Positions 35,896-46,072 are shown, counted from the first letter of the stretch. The stretch is DNA of 64,000 nt from Alkalihalobacillus sp. TS-13 (GCF_019720915.1 NZ_JAHKSI010000004.1:1-64000), one strand, 5' to 3'. Made by a program: numbers and translations. The notes: generated by a model from the sequence alone, not told the origin.

Positions 35896-36645
35896 ATGGC
35901 TATCTATCACTTTTCCGTTCAAATCCTTTCACGAAGTAATGGCCAATCAGCTGTTGCTTCAGCCAGTTATCGTTCTGGGGAAAAGCTGATCGATGATCAG
36001 ACTGGGGAACCTAAATTTTACAAACGAACGGTTAAGCCAGAGACGATGATTATTGCACCACCAAACGCACCAGAATGGGTGTATGATCGCAATCGTCTAT
36101 GGAATGCCGTGGAGCAAGTGGAGACGAGAAAAAATTCTCAATTGGCTAGAGAAATCAATATTGCCCTTCCAGTTGAATTATCGAACCTTCAACAACGGAA
36201 CTTAATTCAAACCTATGTGCAAACGACTTTTATTGATATAGGTATGATTGCAGATATTGCCATTCATCGTGATGATGAGAAGAATCCGCATGTGCATGTG
36301 ATGTTGCCGACACGAGAGATTTCAAAAGCAGGTTTTACGGTGAAAAACCGGGAGTGGAACGATCGAAGGTTACTGAAATGGTGGCGTCAACAATGGGCGG
36401 AACATGTCAATCGAGTCCTTGAGGAAGCAGACTTTGAGAAACGAATCACCCATCTCTCTCACGAGGCCCGTAGACTTAAGCTATTGCCAACCATTCATCT
36501 CGGTCATGTTGCCCATGCGATGGAAAAAAAGGGTATGGTAAGCGAGCGGGGTCAGATCAATCGTGAACGTCTGGCCTATAATGAGCTTGTGCTCGCGTTA
36601 GAGGCGGATCAGGAGGATAAAGAGGTGAAAAAAGTAAAAAGATAA
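35896..36645 (+). CDS. mobA: MobA/MobL-family relaxase (MOBQ), short
   Basis: A 249-residue protein matching the catalytic domain: Tyr25 in SASYRS (attacks the DNA at nic), the metal-binding triad H124, H132, H134 in IHRDDEKNPHVHVML, and the downstream WNDRRLLKWWRQQWAEHVN segment. GAGAGGG precedes the ATG. Full MOBQ relaxases are often 400-1000 residues with a C-terminal helicase or primase part; here the protein stops after KKVKR, so it is a minimal or C-terminally truncated relaxase. It lies next to its oriT on the trailing side. Confidence 0.9.
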   Translation: MAIYHFSVQILSRSNGQSAVASASYRSGEKLIDDQTGEPKFYKRTVKPETMIIAPPNAPEWVYDRNRLWNAVEQVETRKNSQLAREINIALPVELSNLQQRNLIQTYVQTTFIDIGMIADIAIHRDDEKNPHVHVMLPTREISKAGFTVKNREWNDRRLLKWWRQQWAEHVNRVLEEADFEKRITHLSHEARRLKLLPTIHLGHVAHAMEKKGMVSERGQINRERLAYNELVLALEADQEDKEVKKVKR

Positions 36646-36864
36646 AGTGATTTATCTTAAAGGTTCTATACTGATTTTTATAAAGTCACGGTAACAATAG
36701 TATCCGATTTATAATTTGAGTTAATCCCTTGCAAATTCAATTATTCGTGCTTTCATATGGAAGATATGATATAAATTGCATGAGATTAAAGAAAGTACTT
36801 AAATCTGTTTATTGCAAATTAGAATTAGCCGATTCATATATTATCAAAGGGAAAAATATTACAT

Positions 36865-37488
36865 TTATTTTTGACTGAAAGCAATTTGTAATCCAATAAG
36901 TACAAGTAGTAAACCTTTAAATAGGTTCATTCTTTTTGCTAGAAAGGGTTTACTCAATAATAAATGTCGTACTTTTTCTGAAAATACACTAATTATTATG
37001 AAAATAAATAAAGCTTGAACCAAAAAAATGGTTCCTAAAATAAACATTTGTATCGAAATATTAATATTTGACTTAACTACAAATTGAGGAAGTAAAGCTA
37101 AAAAGAATATTGATACTTTTGGGTTTAAAATATTCATCAAAATTCCTTTTCTATATAATGATTTATAATTTAAAGATTTCTGATTACCATTTATTAAAAC
37201 AGACTCATTTTCCTTAAATGACTGCCAAGCCAAAAATAATAAATACGCTGCTCCAGTATATTTTACTAACGAAAAAGCTAATGTTGATTGATAAACCATT
37301 GCCGAAATCCCAATTGTTGCAGCTGTTATATGTACGATTAATCCTGTACAAAGCCCTAATGCAGTTGCTATTCCTGCCTTTTTATTTTGTGAAATACTTT
37401 GAACAATTACGAACAAATTGTCTGGACCAGGCATTAAAGTAAGAAATATCGCTACTCCTAAAAATGATAGTATAACGATAGTCTCCAA
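36865..37488 (-). CDS. LysE/RhtB-family amino-acid exporter
   Basis: 207 residues with six predicted helices; N-terminal signature GVAIFLTLMPGPDNLFVIVQ (LysE family PGP motif), then ALGLCTGLIVHI and the ILNPKVSIFFLALLPQF motif. It exports amino acids or analogues across the cytoplasmic membrane. TTG start with GGGAGGTTTAAAAA upstream. Unrelated to conjugation; accessory cargo. Confidence 0.85.
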   Translation of the reverse strand: METIVILSFLGVAIFLTLMPGPDNLFVIVQSISQNKKAGIATALGLCTGLIVHITAATIGISAMVYQSTLAFSLVKYTGAAYLLFLAWQSFKENESVLINGNQKSLNYKSLYRKGILMNILNPKVSIFFLALLPQFVVKSNINISIQMFILGTIFLVQALFIFIIISVFSEKVRHLLLSKPFLAKRMNLFKGLLLVLIGLQIAFSQK

Positions 37489-37751
37489 TTTTTAAACCTC
37501 CCACAATCGGTATTAATATAATTAATTTCAATCTTAATAAAGAGTATCGTTGAACTCATCAGTGTAACAGTTAAGATTAGTTATATACCTGATTTGAATA
37601 AAATGGGGATTGTTATGGAATCTCCAGTTTGCTGCTACTAAACCTGTATATTTTCTATAGTTTTTTAGCTTTCGCAGCCCATTGGAAACATAACATTTGC
37701 CCAACAATGACTCCAATGACCGTACTAAATTTCACATACCAATACATTTAC

Positions 37752-37898
37752 CTATAGATCTGGATTAGACTTTTCCCCAATTTCACCATAAGGAAGACGA
37801 AGCCATGAACCATTAAGTATGTTCAAAGCTTGGTCCATGGTAACACCTTCATCTTCAAATGGTAAACTACCAACTAAAAAAGTTTTTCCTTCTACCAT
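37752..37898 (-). pseudogene. N-terminal fragment, MetE-like (uncertain)
   Basis: 48 codons: MVEGKTFLVGSLPFEDEGVT then MDQALNILNGSWLRLPYGEI-GEKSNPDL-stop. The VGSLP...A...L...L.RLP.GE.GE pattern resembles the N-terminus of cobalamin-independent methionine-synthase-like proteins of about 350 residues. The rest is missing, so it is a remnant. Confidence 0.4.
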
Positions 37899-38132
37899 TC
37901 ATATTCCCACCTTTATTTTCGTACCATTCTTAGGAACACGTAACATGATTGGATTTTGTATAATAATAAACAGGCAATTATTCGATAAGTCGGTTAATCT
38001 AAAATAGGGAATCATCGAAGATTAGTCGCTTAAAAACCTTTATATGTAAAAGAGGGAATTCATACACCTTTTTGGAAAGATAGAGTAGGTATCAAATGAT
38101 TTCATTGTCATCGAAACATACCTAAATCAAGT

Positions 38133-39362
38133 TTAGAGGGAGGTTACCCCTTCCTCCAACTGGTCAACGAGTTGCTCAGCCTTGCGTTGGTTAAAACTGA
38201 AAAATGCTTGTCTCACACCATCCGCGAGCCCCGCATAGCGATCGAAGGGTTTCGTGTCGTCGAACTCCAAATCTGGCAAATATCGGAGAGCTGTTTGCAA
38301 GGCAATACGCATTTCTAGTCGAGCCAACTGGGCACCAATGCAATAGTGGATCCCGGATCCAAACGTTAGATGATGGTTTGGGGACCTAGAGATATCGAAG
38401 ACATCAGGATGGGAAGCATTTGTATTACCACCATTAATCATTTCATCGCGATTGGCCGCACTTAACCATAAGTTTATCGGGGTCATAGCGGGAATCGTTA
38501 GACCACTATCTAAAACAACATCTTTAATCGCAAGTGATGGAGCTGCTGCAAATGATGTGCAAAAACGAAGAACTTCCTCTCCTGCCTTGTGGAACCAATC
38601 TGCATCATCTAACCTCGCTCGTGATTCATCGAGGAGGCCGAATTCGGCCAGTAAGCAGAAGAAATTGGTGATGTTTACCCCGGTCGAGTCAGTGCCAGCT
38701 GAAAATGACCCCCAAATGTAGCCCAGAAGTTCGAGATCTGTAATTTTCTTTTCTTTCCATGCAACAATAAGTACGTCGAGCAATTCGTCTTGTGGGTGTT
38801 GTTCGCGATCGAGAATCACCTCCCAGAAGTAGTCCTCGATCTCCTGTGGTTCACGGTTAACCTGCTCAAAGCTAGGGGTTTGTGCAAACGCCTCCAGATG
38901 TTTACGCATCCATTCCTCACGTTCCATTGGAAGGCCCACAAGCGAGCATATTGTTCGAATCGACAGACGATATGCCAGTTCCGTAGCTAAATTAAACTCC
39001 CCTGTTCCTTTTTCAATGATTGCACGGATTAGAGCTCTCGTATTCTCTTGGACCTTTGATTCCATCGTTTTAACTGCCTTCAGTCGGAACCATGGCTCGA
39101 TAATGCTGCGTAGCATGTCATGACGACCAGGTGTACCGTCCGCCTTCTTCCTTCCAGTTGACCACATGAAGTGAAAAACGAGGTGAACTCTCTGATCCTT
39201 GGGTGCCCAGAACGATCGATCTTGGGAAAACTCGTTCTCTTTATCATCCATCATCGCTCGTTGGACGTCTGTATAGCTACGTAAATGTGCGACACCATTC
39301 TCAATGAATGCTTGCCCAGGAGTGCGAAAACGAAGATCTCTTGGAAAATCGGATGGTTTCAT
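38133..39362 (-). CDS. Cytochrome P450
   Basis: 409 residues, a soluble bacterial class P450. I-helix SFSAGTDSTGVN (oxygen-activating A/G-G-x-D-S/T-T variant), the K-helix EEVLR ExxR motif, and a heme-binding loop FGSGIHYCIGAQLARLE with the ligand Cys at about residue 350. It hydroxylates or couples an unknown small molecule and needs redox partners, none of which is encoded nearby. GAGGAGATAAATTTCC precedes the ATG. Next to a PrnB-like gene on the same strand, which hints at a small biosynthetic or detoxification unit. Confidence 0.9.
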   Translation of the reverse strand: MKPSDFPRDLRFRTPGQAFIENGVAHLRSYTDVQRAMMDDKENEFSQDRSFWAPKDQRVHLVFHFMWSTGRKKADGTPGRHDMLRSIIEPWFRLKAVKTMESKVQENTRALIRAIIEKGTGEFNLATELAYRLSIRTICSLVGLPMEREEWMRKHLEAFAQTPSFEQVNREPQEIEDYFWEVILDREQHPQDELLDVLIVAWKEKKITDLELLGYIWGSFSAGTDSTGVNITNFFCLLAEFGLLDESRARLDDADWFHKAGEEVLRFCTSFAAAPSLAIKDVVLDSGLTIPAMTPINLWLSAANRDEMINGGNTNASHPDVFDISRSPNHHLTFGSGIHYCIGAQLARLEMRIALQTALRYLPDLEFDDTKPFDRYAGLADGVRQAFFSFNQRKAEQLVDQLEEGVTSL

Positions 39363-39653
39363 GGAAATTTATCTCCTCTCTGGTAAGATGGTGATTGTAT
39401 TGTACCTGTTTCTATATTAAATTACTTCTACTGTTGTACCTTCAGTCTAAATCAAGCGGCCATTGTTTCTTATATTCAGAAATCATCTCAAAATCTCCTC
39501 GATAACGGTTAATTCTTTTCCTACTACAAGGGGATTTTTAATCCTTAAAATCATTAAATATTAATAAAATTTGCCTCGATAGAATTACAGTCTTCATTTC
39601 TTGAGATATCTTATGTATTAATCTCTATATCTCTCTTAAGTTGACAATGCCCT

Positions 39654-40724
39654 TCAACGAATGTTATTCACATCCTTGAATGCTTCTTCCATATCCCTTT
39701 GTGCTGCTTCTGTAATATCAATTCTCTCTTGCAAAAATTCATCAAAGGGAAACCCGCCGGTACCATGCGAGACAGCATTATCTTGTTTTCGAATATATCG
39801 TGTCACCAGTCCCTGATGAACATATCGATAATACTTAAGCATTTTGAAAATTTCCTTTAAATACTCTATCTCATCATCATTGTTTTTGTGGGTTAAGTAG
39901 TTTTTTACAAACTGTTTCTTTAATGAATCGTTTTTCATAGAATGTTGTATTTTTAATTGCTCGCTTGGCTCTAAATATGGAAGTAACTCATAGGTTGTTG
40001 CAAAATAATTATCATCAGCGGTTCCTACAATAATATCTAAAAGAATAATATTAGCGATATGAACACCACTTGGGGCATTGTAATCTTGGCCATTCATGGT
40101 TATTGGAAAAAAATAATCTCTAAATAAACTGATAAAATACTTCGGATCCACCTTTTGATGAACAGCTTTATTTTCTTTTCTTAAAACCTTTAAACATTCA
40201 ATGATGTCTTGAAGATAGGCGATTCTTGTTTCTTTGTCGTACTCATAATTCTGTAAAGCAAATGCTTTTTCGGCTGCCGGCTTAATCGCGTCATCGGAAA
40301 CTTTATGTTGTTGGATAAAACCTACTTCACTTTCATCACCTGAGAACGTTCTTAAAGCTTCAGAAGGATTATAAGTAACATAAGAAGCATAAGTATCACG
40401 CGGTACCACTCCAGTAACAAGGGACAGCAGTTCTAATTTATCAATAATTGAAGAGACTTCGCTTTGTGGCACGTTAGCTTTCAAACAACTCACAAGGTAA
40501 ATTCCTAAATCACCCATTACTGTTATTTTTACGCTATAAGGTTCATTGTAAGCAATGTGTTCAACCATTTTCATTTCTGGGAGAAAATTCTCACCCTTTC
40601 TGATATCCTCAACTTCATTACGGAGATTATGTTCAGGTAAATCGTTAACCACATACTCACTAAATTTTTCTAAAGGGAAGATTGAATCAATGGACGAATT
40701 TTGCCTTGATTTTAGTTCAACCAT
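39654..40724 (-). CDS. PrnB/IDO-superfamily-like protein (DUF1864-like)
   Basis: 356 residues from the ATG at 40724 (GAAGGGGTG upstream), mostly helical. NGQDYNAPSGVHIANIILLD (about 215-235) resembles the conserved segment of PrnB-type proteins, heme enzymes related to indoleamine and tryptophan dioxygenases that act on indoles in pyrrolnitrin synthesis. The assignment rests on that motif, size and helical content and is tentative. Upstream (40790-40839) is an operator-like repeat shared with the oxidoreductase gene at 60297. Confidence 0.5.
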   Translation of the reverse strand: MVELKSRQNSSIDSIFPLEKFSEYVVNDLPEHNLRNEVEDIRKGENFLPEMKMVEHIAYNEPYSVKITVMGDLGIYLVSCLKANVPQSEVSSIIDKLELLSLVTGVVPRDTYASYVTYNPSEALRTFSGDESEVGFIQQHKVSDDAIKPAAEKAFALQNYEYDKETRIAYLQDIIECLKVLRKENKAVHQKVDPKYFISLFRDYFFPITMNGQDYNAPSGVHIANIILLDIIVGTADDNYFATTYELLPYLEPSEQLKIQHSMKNDSLKKQFVKNYLTHKNNDDEIEYLKEIFKMLKYYRYVHQGLVTRYIRKQDNAVSHGTGGFPFDEFLQERIDITEAAQRDMEEAFKDVNNIR

Positions 40725-40789
40725 ACAAAACACCCCTTCACATGATTAATATTTATTGCATGTTACCATATTTAAGCAAATTAAAAACC

Positions 40790-40839
40790 TGACATTTGTC
40801 ATCAAAAAAAATGACAAACATAACTACAAGAACTGAGCA
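40790..40839 (-). promoter_or_regulatory. Operator-like repeat, copy 1
   Basis: Minus strand: CTTGTAGTTATGTTTGTCAT, a T run, then GATGACAAATGTCA. About 50 bases, near-identical to 60017-60066 on the plus strand. The TTTGTCAT...ATGACAAA dyad lies about 65 bases before the start codon at 40724. Confidence 0.65.
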
Positions 40840-40990
40840 AAAATGAGGTAAACTTGCCAACAAAGGAAAGTTTGACTGAGGTTCACTAGAGTAAAGATTT
40901 TGCTTGGACCACTGAGATCATTGGCTTAAATCAGCTTATAATCGTTACTTTATATGTCATATTTCCCCTATTTACGATTCGTATTGTAGT

Positions 40991-41020
40991 AAGCCCATCA
41001 TCGATGGGCTTGATCCTTTT
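40991..41020. terminator. Hairpin with T-rich tail
   Basis: AAGCCCATC-ATC-GATGGGCTT, then GATCCTTTTATTT. It lies between the divergent gene at 40724 and the conjugation operon; no plus-strand gene precedes it, so it may insulate the operon. Confidence 0.5.
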
Positions 41021-41151
41021 ATTTACGTATAGATACACAATTAATCCGAGAATTTGCCAGTTTTGAGCAATACTCTCTTACACTCCATAGGTATATAACA
41101 GGGTGAGTAACCACGGAATAACAAAAGGTACCATAAAGGAGAGTCAGTAGG

Positions 41152-43545
41152 TTGCGATATCACTTATTTCCATTATTAATTCCTAAAGACGGGATTAAGT
41201 ATGAGTTGAAGACAACGATGGATGCTAAGATTTTATACTTTAAGGATGAAACAGCCTGGGTTACGATGTTAAATTCTTTAGATCGTCCTTGGTATAGAAG
41301 ATTGGTGAAACAAGAGTGGATAAGTTGGGAAATTGTGGCCACGAAAGATACGATTCGATATTTTGTTTGGGTTCCTGATGCTCATATTGGACAAGCGTTT
41401 AAAAGCAAATATTATGCGGAACATCCGGAAATTGAAATTATCGAAGTGAAAGATCGTAACATTGATTTTTCCCGTCCCCATGCAGGAACCAAGATATATA
41501 CAGATAGTCATTGGACGGTCCCGATTAAGACATATCATAATGAAGTGGTCGATACACAAGCTGAGATGATTGAGTTTCTTGATGGACTCATAGAAGACCA
41601 AGAAATCCATATGCAATTCCTTGTCCAACCTGCTTATCGGACGGAAAAAAGTTTTAGAGGAATTATCAGACAGCTTCATAAAGAGGGAGTTATGGATGAA
41701 ACACTTCAGAAGGATAATGATTTGTATTTCACAGCTATTGAGGGAAAGTCAACGAGAAAACTGTCAAGACTAGGGGTACGTATGTTGGCATTTGGTAGAA
41801 ATACCAAGGATGCTAAAGTTTTGATAAAAAATGTGAAAGGTTCTATTGGGACATTTTCCAGTGGACGATTGAATCAATTTAAAGGACGTGAGTGGTGGTG
41901 GTTTCGGACTAATCGTTCTCTATTTCGTTGGGAGTTTAAGAATCGCATTTATCCGATAGAGCGCATGAAAAATCGAGTCATTCTTGGGACAGAAGAAATG
42001 GCTGCCATAATGCGATTACCCAGTGAACGTGTTCGAAATAGTAAACTGAACCGGCTTAAAATGCGCTCGACTCCTTTACCCAAGGAATTTAAACATTCAA
42101 AGTTGGATTCAGCATTAAGCATTTCATTAGGTGAACATAAGTATCATGGTCAGAAGACCGATGTTATGTTTAATTTAGAAAACCTTCGATACCATGCAGC
42201 CTTTATTGGCATGTCAGGCATGGGGAAGTCGACTGCCATGTTTAATTTGGTTGAAGGATTGATCAATCTTGATGGTGTCGGAACGACCATTGGGGGAACC
42301 GTGATTGATCCACATGGTGATCTATGTCAGGACATTGCCGCACGTATCCCTCCAGAAAAACAGCATCTTGTACGGTACATCAAGTTTTCAGAAGGTAAAT
42401 TACCATTCAATGTTTATGATGTGGATTTTGAATCTACGGAGGATAAGATTGCTCAAACTGTCGTAGATGTACTAAAACGTACGTGGAAAGAATTTTGGGG
42501 TCCGAATATCGACGATAATTTTTTGAATGGTGGAATTGCTTTACAGCGTATAGGGGAAGCAAATTTACCGAATTTACAACGTCTTTTAAGTGATTCTGAT
42601 TATCGAGAATACGTCCTTGAAAGGCTCAATCGAGAAGATCCGGTCGAAAATGATTTATATTTGTTTTTTTCAAATTTACAAGGTCTTCATGATCGTGATT
42701 TTCATATAAAAACCAATTCAACATTGAATAAATTGCGAAAGATGACGTTATCTGGCGTACTGGGAGATATGCTCCGAGCTAAAACGAATGGACTTTTGTT
42801 CCGTGAAAATATGGATCAAGGGCGTATTACATTGCTTGATCTTTCTGAACTAACGAGCGATGAAAAAAAACTTGTAGGCTCGATGTGCTTAACATTTGCT
42901 GAACTTGCTGGGAAGAGTAGAGCTAACACCCCTCCATCTGAGAGGGATAAACTCCCCTATCATTTCGTAATCGTTGATGAGGCGCCCAGTTTAATGGAAC
43001 ACAGTAAGGATGCCATTGAATCTTTTGCATCGGAGCTACGAAAATATAAGACCTCCATTATTCTTGGGATGCAGGGGATCAAAGGGCAAGTGCCTTCTGA
43101 AGTTGCTCATGCAATCTTTCGGAACTTTGGAACCTTTGTCTCGTATCGACTAGGTAATCCAGACGATGCTCTTACAGTTCATAAATCTATGCCATCTGAA
43201 ATTTTAACCGAACAAGACTACTTGAATATTGAACCGTTTTACAGTTATATCAGAATGCAAATTGGGAATGAACGTACGCGTCCTTTCTTACTAAAAATGA
43301 AAAAACCTGGTCCTGCCAAGTATAATTATACAATTCTAGCCCTCAAAAAGCGTACCATTGATAAAGCGATGGAAGTTGAGAATCATGCGATGGCTGCATC
43401 TTTTTCAAATGATGTTGAAACGTCTGATAATTTATTAATCGCATTTGATCCTGAGGAAGAACCTTTAAATGTGGAAGAATCTGACTCGGAATATGGAAGT
43501 AGCGATGAGAAAAAGAAAGTCAGCATTGAGGATGCACTGTTCTGA
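41152..43545 (+). CDS. T4SS coupling-type ATPase (VirD4/TraG-like)
   Basis: 797 residues. Walker A GMSGMGKST at about 353-361, the family motif VIDPHGDL with IPP..., and Walker B FVIVDEAPS at about 604-612. The C-terminal RLGNPDDALTVHKSMPSEIL is typical of conjugation ATPases that bring the relaxase-DNA complex to the channel. TTG start with AAGGAG upstream. First gene of the transfer operon and an obvious partner of the MobA relaxase. Confidence 0.85.
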   Translation: MRYHLFPLLIPKDGIKYELKTTMDAKILYFKDETAWVTMLNSLDRPWYRRLVKQEWISWEIVATKDTIRYFVWVPDAHIGQAFKSKYYAEHPEIEIIEVKDRNIDFSRPHAGTKIYTDSHWTVPIKTYHNEVVDTQAEMIEFLDGLIEDQEIHMQFLVQPAYRTEKSFRGIIRQLHKEGVMDETLQKDNDLYFTAIEGKSTRKLSRLGVRMLAFGRNTKDAKVLIKNVKGSIGTFSSGRLNQFKGREWWWFRTNRSLFRWEFKNRIYPIERMKNRVILGTEEMAAIMRLPSERVRNSKLNRLKMRSTPLPKEFKHSKLDSALSISLGEHKYHGQKTDVMFNLENLRYHAAFIGMSGMGKSTAMFNLVEGLINLDGVGTTIGGTVIDPHGDLCQDIAARIPPEKQHLVRYIKFSEGKLPFNVYDVDFESTEDKIAQTVVDVLKRTWKEFWGPNIDDNFLNGGIALQRIGEANLPNLQRLLSDSDYREYVLERLNREDPVENDLYLFFSNLQGLHDRDFHIKTNSTLNKLRKMTLSGVLGDMLRAKTNGLLFRENMDQGRITLLDLSELTSDEKKLVGSMCLTFAELAGKSRANTPPSERDKLPYHFVIVDEAPSLMEHSKDAIESFASELRKYKTSIILGMQGIKGQVPSEVAHAIFRNFGTFVSYRLGNPDDALTVHKSMPSEILTEQDYLNIEPFYSYIRMQIGNERTRPFLLKMKKPGPAKYNYTILALKKRTIDKAMEVENHAMAASFSNDVETSDNLLIAFDPEEEPLNVEESDSEYGSSDEKKKVSIEDALF

Positions 43546-43561
43546 TTGGAAGGGGGATTAG

Positions 43562-44458
43562 ATGCCGAAAAAAATTAGCAGTCGAGAGGAAGCGTTATTT
43601 GAGACATTACATGATTTAGTTTTTGTGGATTATCCATTCTTAGAAAAATATATATTCTTAAATTCCGATGGGACGCCACAACACCAAAACACCATACGAA
43701 GAGCCTTGAAATCGTTAGAGAATGAAGGGTATATTAAATCCTTTCCTGTTCCTAAAGCACATGTGAGAGGTGCAGATCGTCTTGCTTATTCGTTAGATAC
43801 ACAAGGTATCCAAGAAGCGAGTGAAATTTTAGGAGGGGCTGATTGGGATAAAAGATGGACACAAAGAACCCCAACTTATATTTACCATTCCATACAAATC
43901 GCTTACATTCTTATGATTTATAAAACAAACATCCATCATGCGAAAGAATTGGAGTTTGTCGATTATTTTTCTGAACGAAGAGCCTTTCGTAATTACGGTG
44001 AATGGAGTAAGGATAAGTATGGGAAAAAACGTCAGTCACCTGCTACAGTCATCAGACCTGATGGTGCATTTGTACTGAAACGATTAGTAAAAGAGAAAGA
44101 ATTTAAGTTCTTATACTTTGTTGAAATGGAGCGTAGCCGGCAAAGAATTGAAAACACGTTAGAAAAAATGTTCCGTTATAACCAATATGTTTTAAAAAAG
44201 GCATATAAAGAGGATTTTGTTTTTGGGGATATCGATGTGGTCAGGGTATTATTCGTATCGAATAAAGAAACGGAGCGAGACCGCTTGTTGTTTCATTCAA
44301 AAAAAGCTGACACAAAAGCAATTGAAAAAATACAGGGTACCTTGTTTTTTGCGTCCTATGATGATGTAATGGCCAACCCTTATGGAGCCATTTGGAAAGC
44401 CAATAACTCAGAAGATCAAGGTCAATTCTATCATTTAACCCAAAAAATCGAGGTGTAA
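43562..44458 (+). CDS. Replication-relaxation family protein
   Basis: 298 residues with an N-terminal winged helix (EEALFETLHDLVFVDYPFLE ... TIRRALKSLENEGYI) and a nuclease-like C-terminal half (RPDGAFVLKR...FLYFVEMERSRQR). This matches the Replic_Relax family found beside Gram-positive conjugation genes, thought to help DNA processing. AAGGGGGATTAG precedes the ATG; 16 bases after the ATPase. Confidence 0.75.
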   Translation: MPKKISSREEALFETLHDLVFVDYPFLEKYIFLNSDGTPQHQNTIRRALKSLENEGYIKSFPVPKAHVRGADRLAYSLDTQGIQEASEILGGADWDKRWTQRTPTYIYHSIQIAYILMIYKTNIHHAKELEFVDYFSERRAFRNYGEWSKDKYGKKRQSPATVIRPDGAFVLKRLVKEKEFKFLYFVEMERSRQRIENTLEKMFRYNQYVLKKAYKEDFVFGDIDVVRVLFVSNKETERDRLLFHSKKADTKAIEKIQGTLFFASYDDVMANPYGAIWKANNSEDQGQFYHLTQKIEV

Positions 44459-44513
44459 AGGATAGTTCATCATAAATTTGGATTGATTCTTTTCTAGTAA
44501 AGAGGTGAGGAAA

Positions 44514-44840
44514 ATGAGTTACAAAATAAAGCGTGGTTCTCCAGAAAGAACAACGAGTGGAATGTTTTCTAATTTTCTAAAACGGTTTATGGTTTCAATT
44601 ATCATTCTAACAATCATGTTATTAACAGCGGGGATTTTATTATGGATGGCATACAGCATTTTTCCGTTATTCGCTGAAGCTGTGGATAGTGTTATTCGTT
44701 GGATAAATGAACTCTACAAAGAACATGGTATTTGGACAACTATTGGTATTATTCTTTTTATTCTTGTTGCGATTTGGGCCCTTGGCGAAGAAGTTCAGCG
44801 GAGTGAACATAGACGAGAAATGTTGCGACACATGAAGTAA
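44514..44840 (+). CDS. Small conjugation membrane protein
   Basis: 108 residues from the ATG at 44514 (AGAGGTGAGGAAA upstream). Two membrane helices, at about 22-45 and 71-90, with a periplasmic or external stretch between. The position, between the Replic_Relax gene and tcpC-like gene, fits a structural component of the transfer channel. Confidence 0.7.
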   Translation: MSYKIKRGSPERTTSGMFSNFLKRFMVSIIILTIMLLTAGILLWMAYSIFPLFAEAVDSVIRWINELYKEHGIWTTIGIILFILVAIWALGEEVQRSEHRREMLRHMK

Positions 44841-44851
44841 GGAGGAAAAGC

Positions 44852-45826
44852 ATGAAAAAACGTAAGTATCCCCAGACGGTATTGCGTAAGAAAGTAATAA
44901 AGGGTCTATTTTGGACGGGATTTACACTCGTTTTGTGCTTGTCTATAGTCGCGATTGTCCAAACAGGAAATGCTGGAGTCGATGCCCATGTTCAAAAACC
45001 TGAACCAAAAGAAGAGAAAGAAGATAATCTAGCTGCAAGTGTCGGTGCTCAGACATTTGCCGAGAATTTTGCATCTCATTACTTCTACTGGAAAAACACG
45101 GAAGAATTTATGAAAATACGCGCAAAACGTTTGGAACCTTTTTTGGCGACAGGTTTAGAGGAACAGGCCGGATTGGTATTTGAGGGAATGAAGTGGAACA
45201 GCAAATTAGCATCTTCACAAATTTGGAAAGTTGAAGAGACTGGTTCGGATACCGCTGAAATCACGCTTCGAATAAAGCAAGCCTTGTTCAGGACAATCCA
45301 ACCGGATAAAAAAGCGATTACGGCAGCTAAAAAAGCCAAAAAGAAGCCTCCTAAGCCAAAAGTGAAAAAAGCAGGACCATATGAAAGATACTTTGTAGTT
45401 CCGGTGAAAACGGATGGTGAATCTTTTGTCGTTCATAAAATTCCTCACTATGTCACAGCACCAGAAAAGCCAGATATCACGGTTGGAACGGAAATCGATG
45501 AAGAGGAAATCGTAAGTGATCCTCAACTTCAAAAACAAATCACAACATTTTTAAACACATTCTTTAAAGTGTATACGACTGGAACACAAGATGAATTGTA
45601 TTATTACTTCAATGGAGACTCGATACAAAGTATGAAAGAGATTCTTACTTTCAAGGAAGTGAAGGAAGTGATTCTTAAAGAAGGGGAAGGGACAGCCAAT
45701 TACACGGTATTCACCACCGTTGTATACACGGAATTTCAATCGAAAGCCCAGGTTGTATATCCATATGAAATGAACATTGTCCAAGAAGAAGGTCGTTGGT
45801 TTGTGAAGTCTATCAAGATACGATAA
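44852..45826 (+). CDS. TcpC-like conjugation protein (VirB8-like)
   Basis: 324 residues: a short cytoplasmic N-terminus, one membrane helix (about 17-36), a charged linker, and two external NTF2-like domains (FAENFASHYFYWKNTEEFMK and ...QITTFLNTFFKVYTTG). This is the layout of TcpC, the VirB8 equivalent of Gram-positive systems, which anchors the channel. GGAGGAAAAGC upstream; 11 bases after the previous gene. Confidence 0.8.
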   Translation: MKKRKYPQTVLRKKVIKGLFWTGFTLVLCLSIVAIVQTGNAGVDAHVQKPEPKEEKEDNLAASVGAQTFAENFASHYFYWKNTEEFMKIRAKRLEPFLATGLEEQAGLVFEGMKWNSKLASSQIWKVEETGSDTAEITLRIKQALFRTIQPDKKAITAAKKAKKKPPKPKVKKAGPYERYFVVPVKTDGESFVVHKIPHYVTAPEKPDITVGTEIDEEEIVSDPQLQKQITTFLNTFFKVYTTGTQDELYYYFNGDSIQSMKEILTFKEVKEVILKEGEGTANYTVFTTVVYTEFQSKAQVVYPYEMNIVQEEGRWFVKSIKIR

Positions 45827-45851
45827 GTCAAATTTAGGAGGATAAGAGATT

Positions 45852-46070
45852 ATGAATTTTGGAGAAAATATTCAAGCTTGGTTTTCAACGCAAGTTGGGG
45901 CTTTGTTTATGGTTGCCATTGGGGCTGTGGCACTTGTCTACTTATTCCAAAGAAAGTTTTCTATGTTTATAAGTTTCGCTGTTTTTGCGATGATTGTTGC
46001 CGTGTTCATATTTGCACCGGAATCCGTAAAAGATTTGGGCACTAGCATGTGGAAAAGAGTATTTGGGTAA
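45852..46070 (+). CDS. TcpD-like membrane protein
   Basis: 72 residues: two helices (about 15-33 and 36-55) and a short C-terminal tail. Matches the small TcpD-type proteins encoded before tcpE. AGGAGGATAAGAG precedes the ATG. Confidence 0.7.
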   Translation: MNFGENIQAWFSTQVGALFMVAIGAVALVYLFQRKFSMFISFAVFAMIVAVFIFAPESVKDLGTSMWKRVFG

Positions 46071-46072
46071 AC

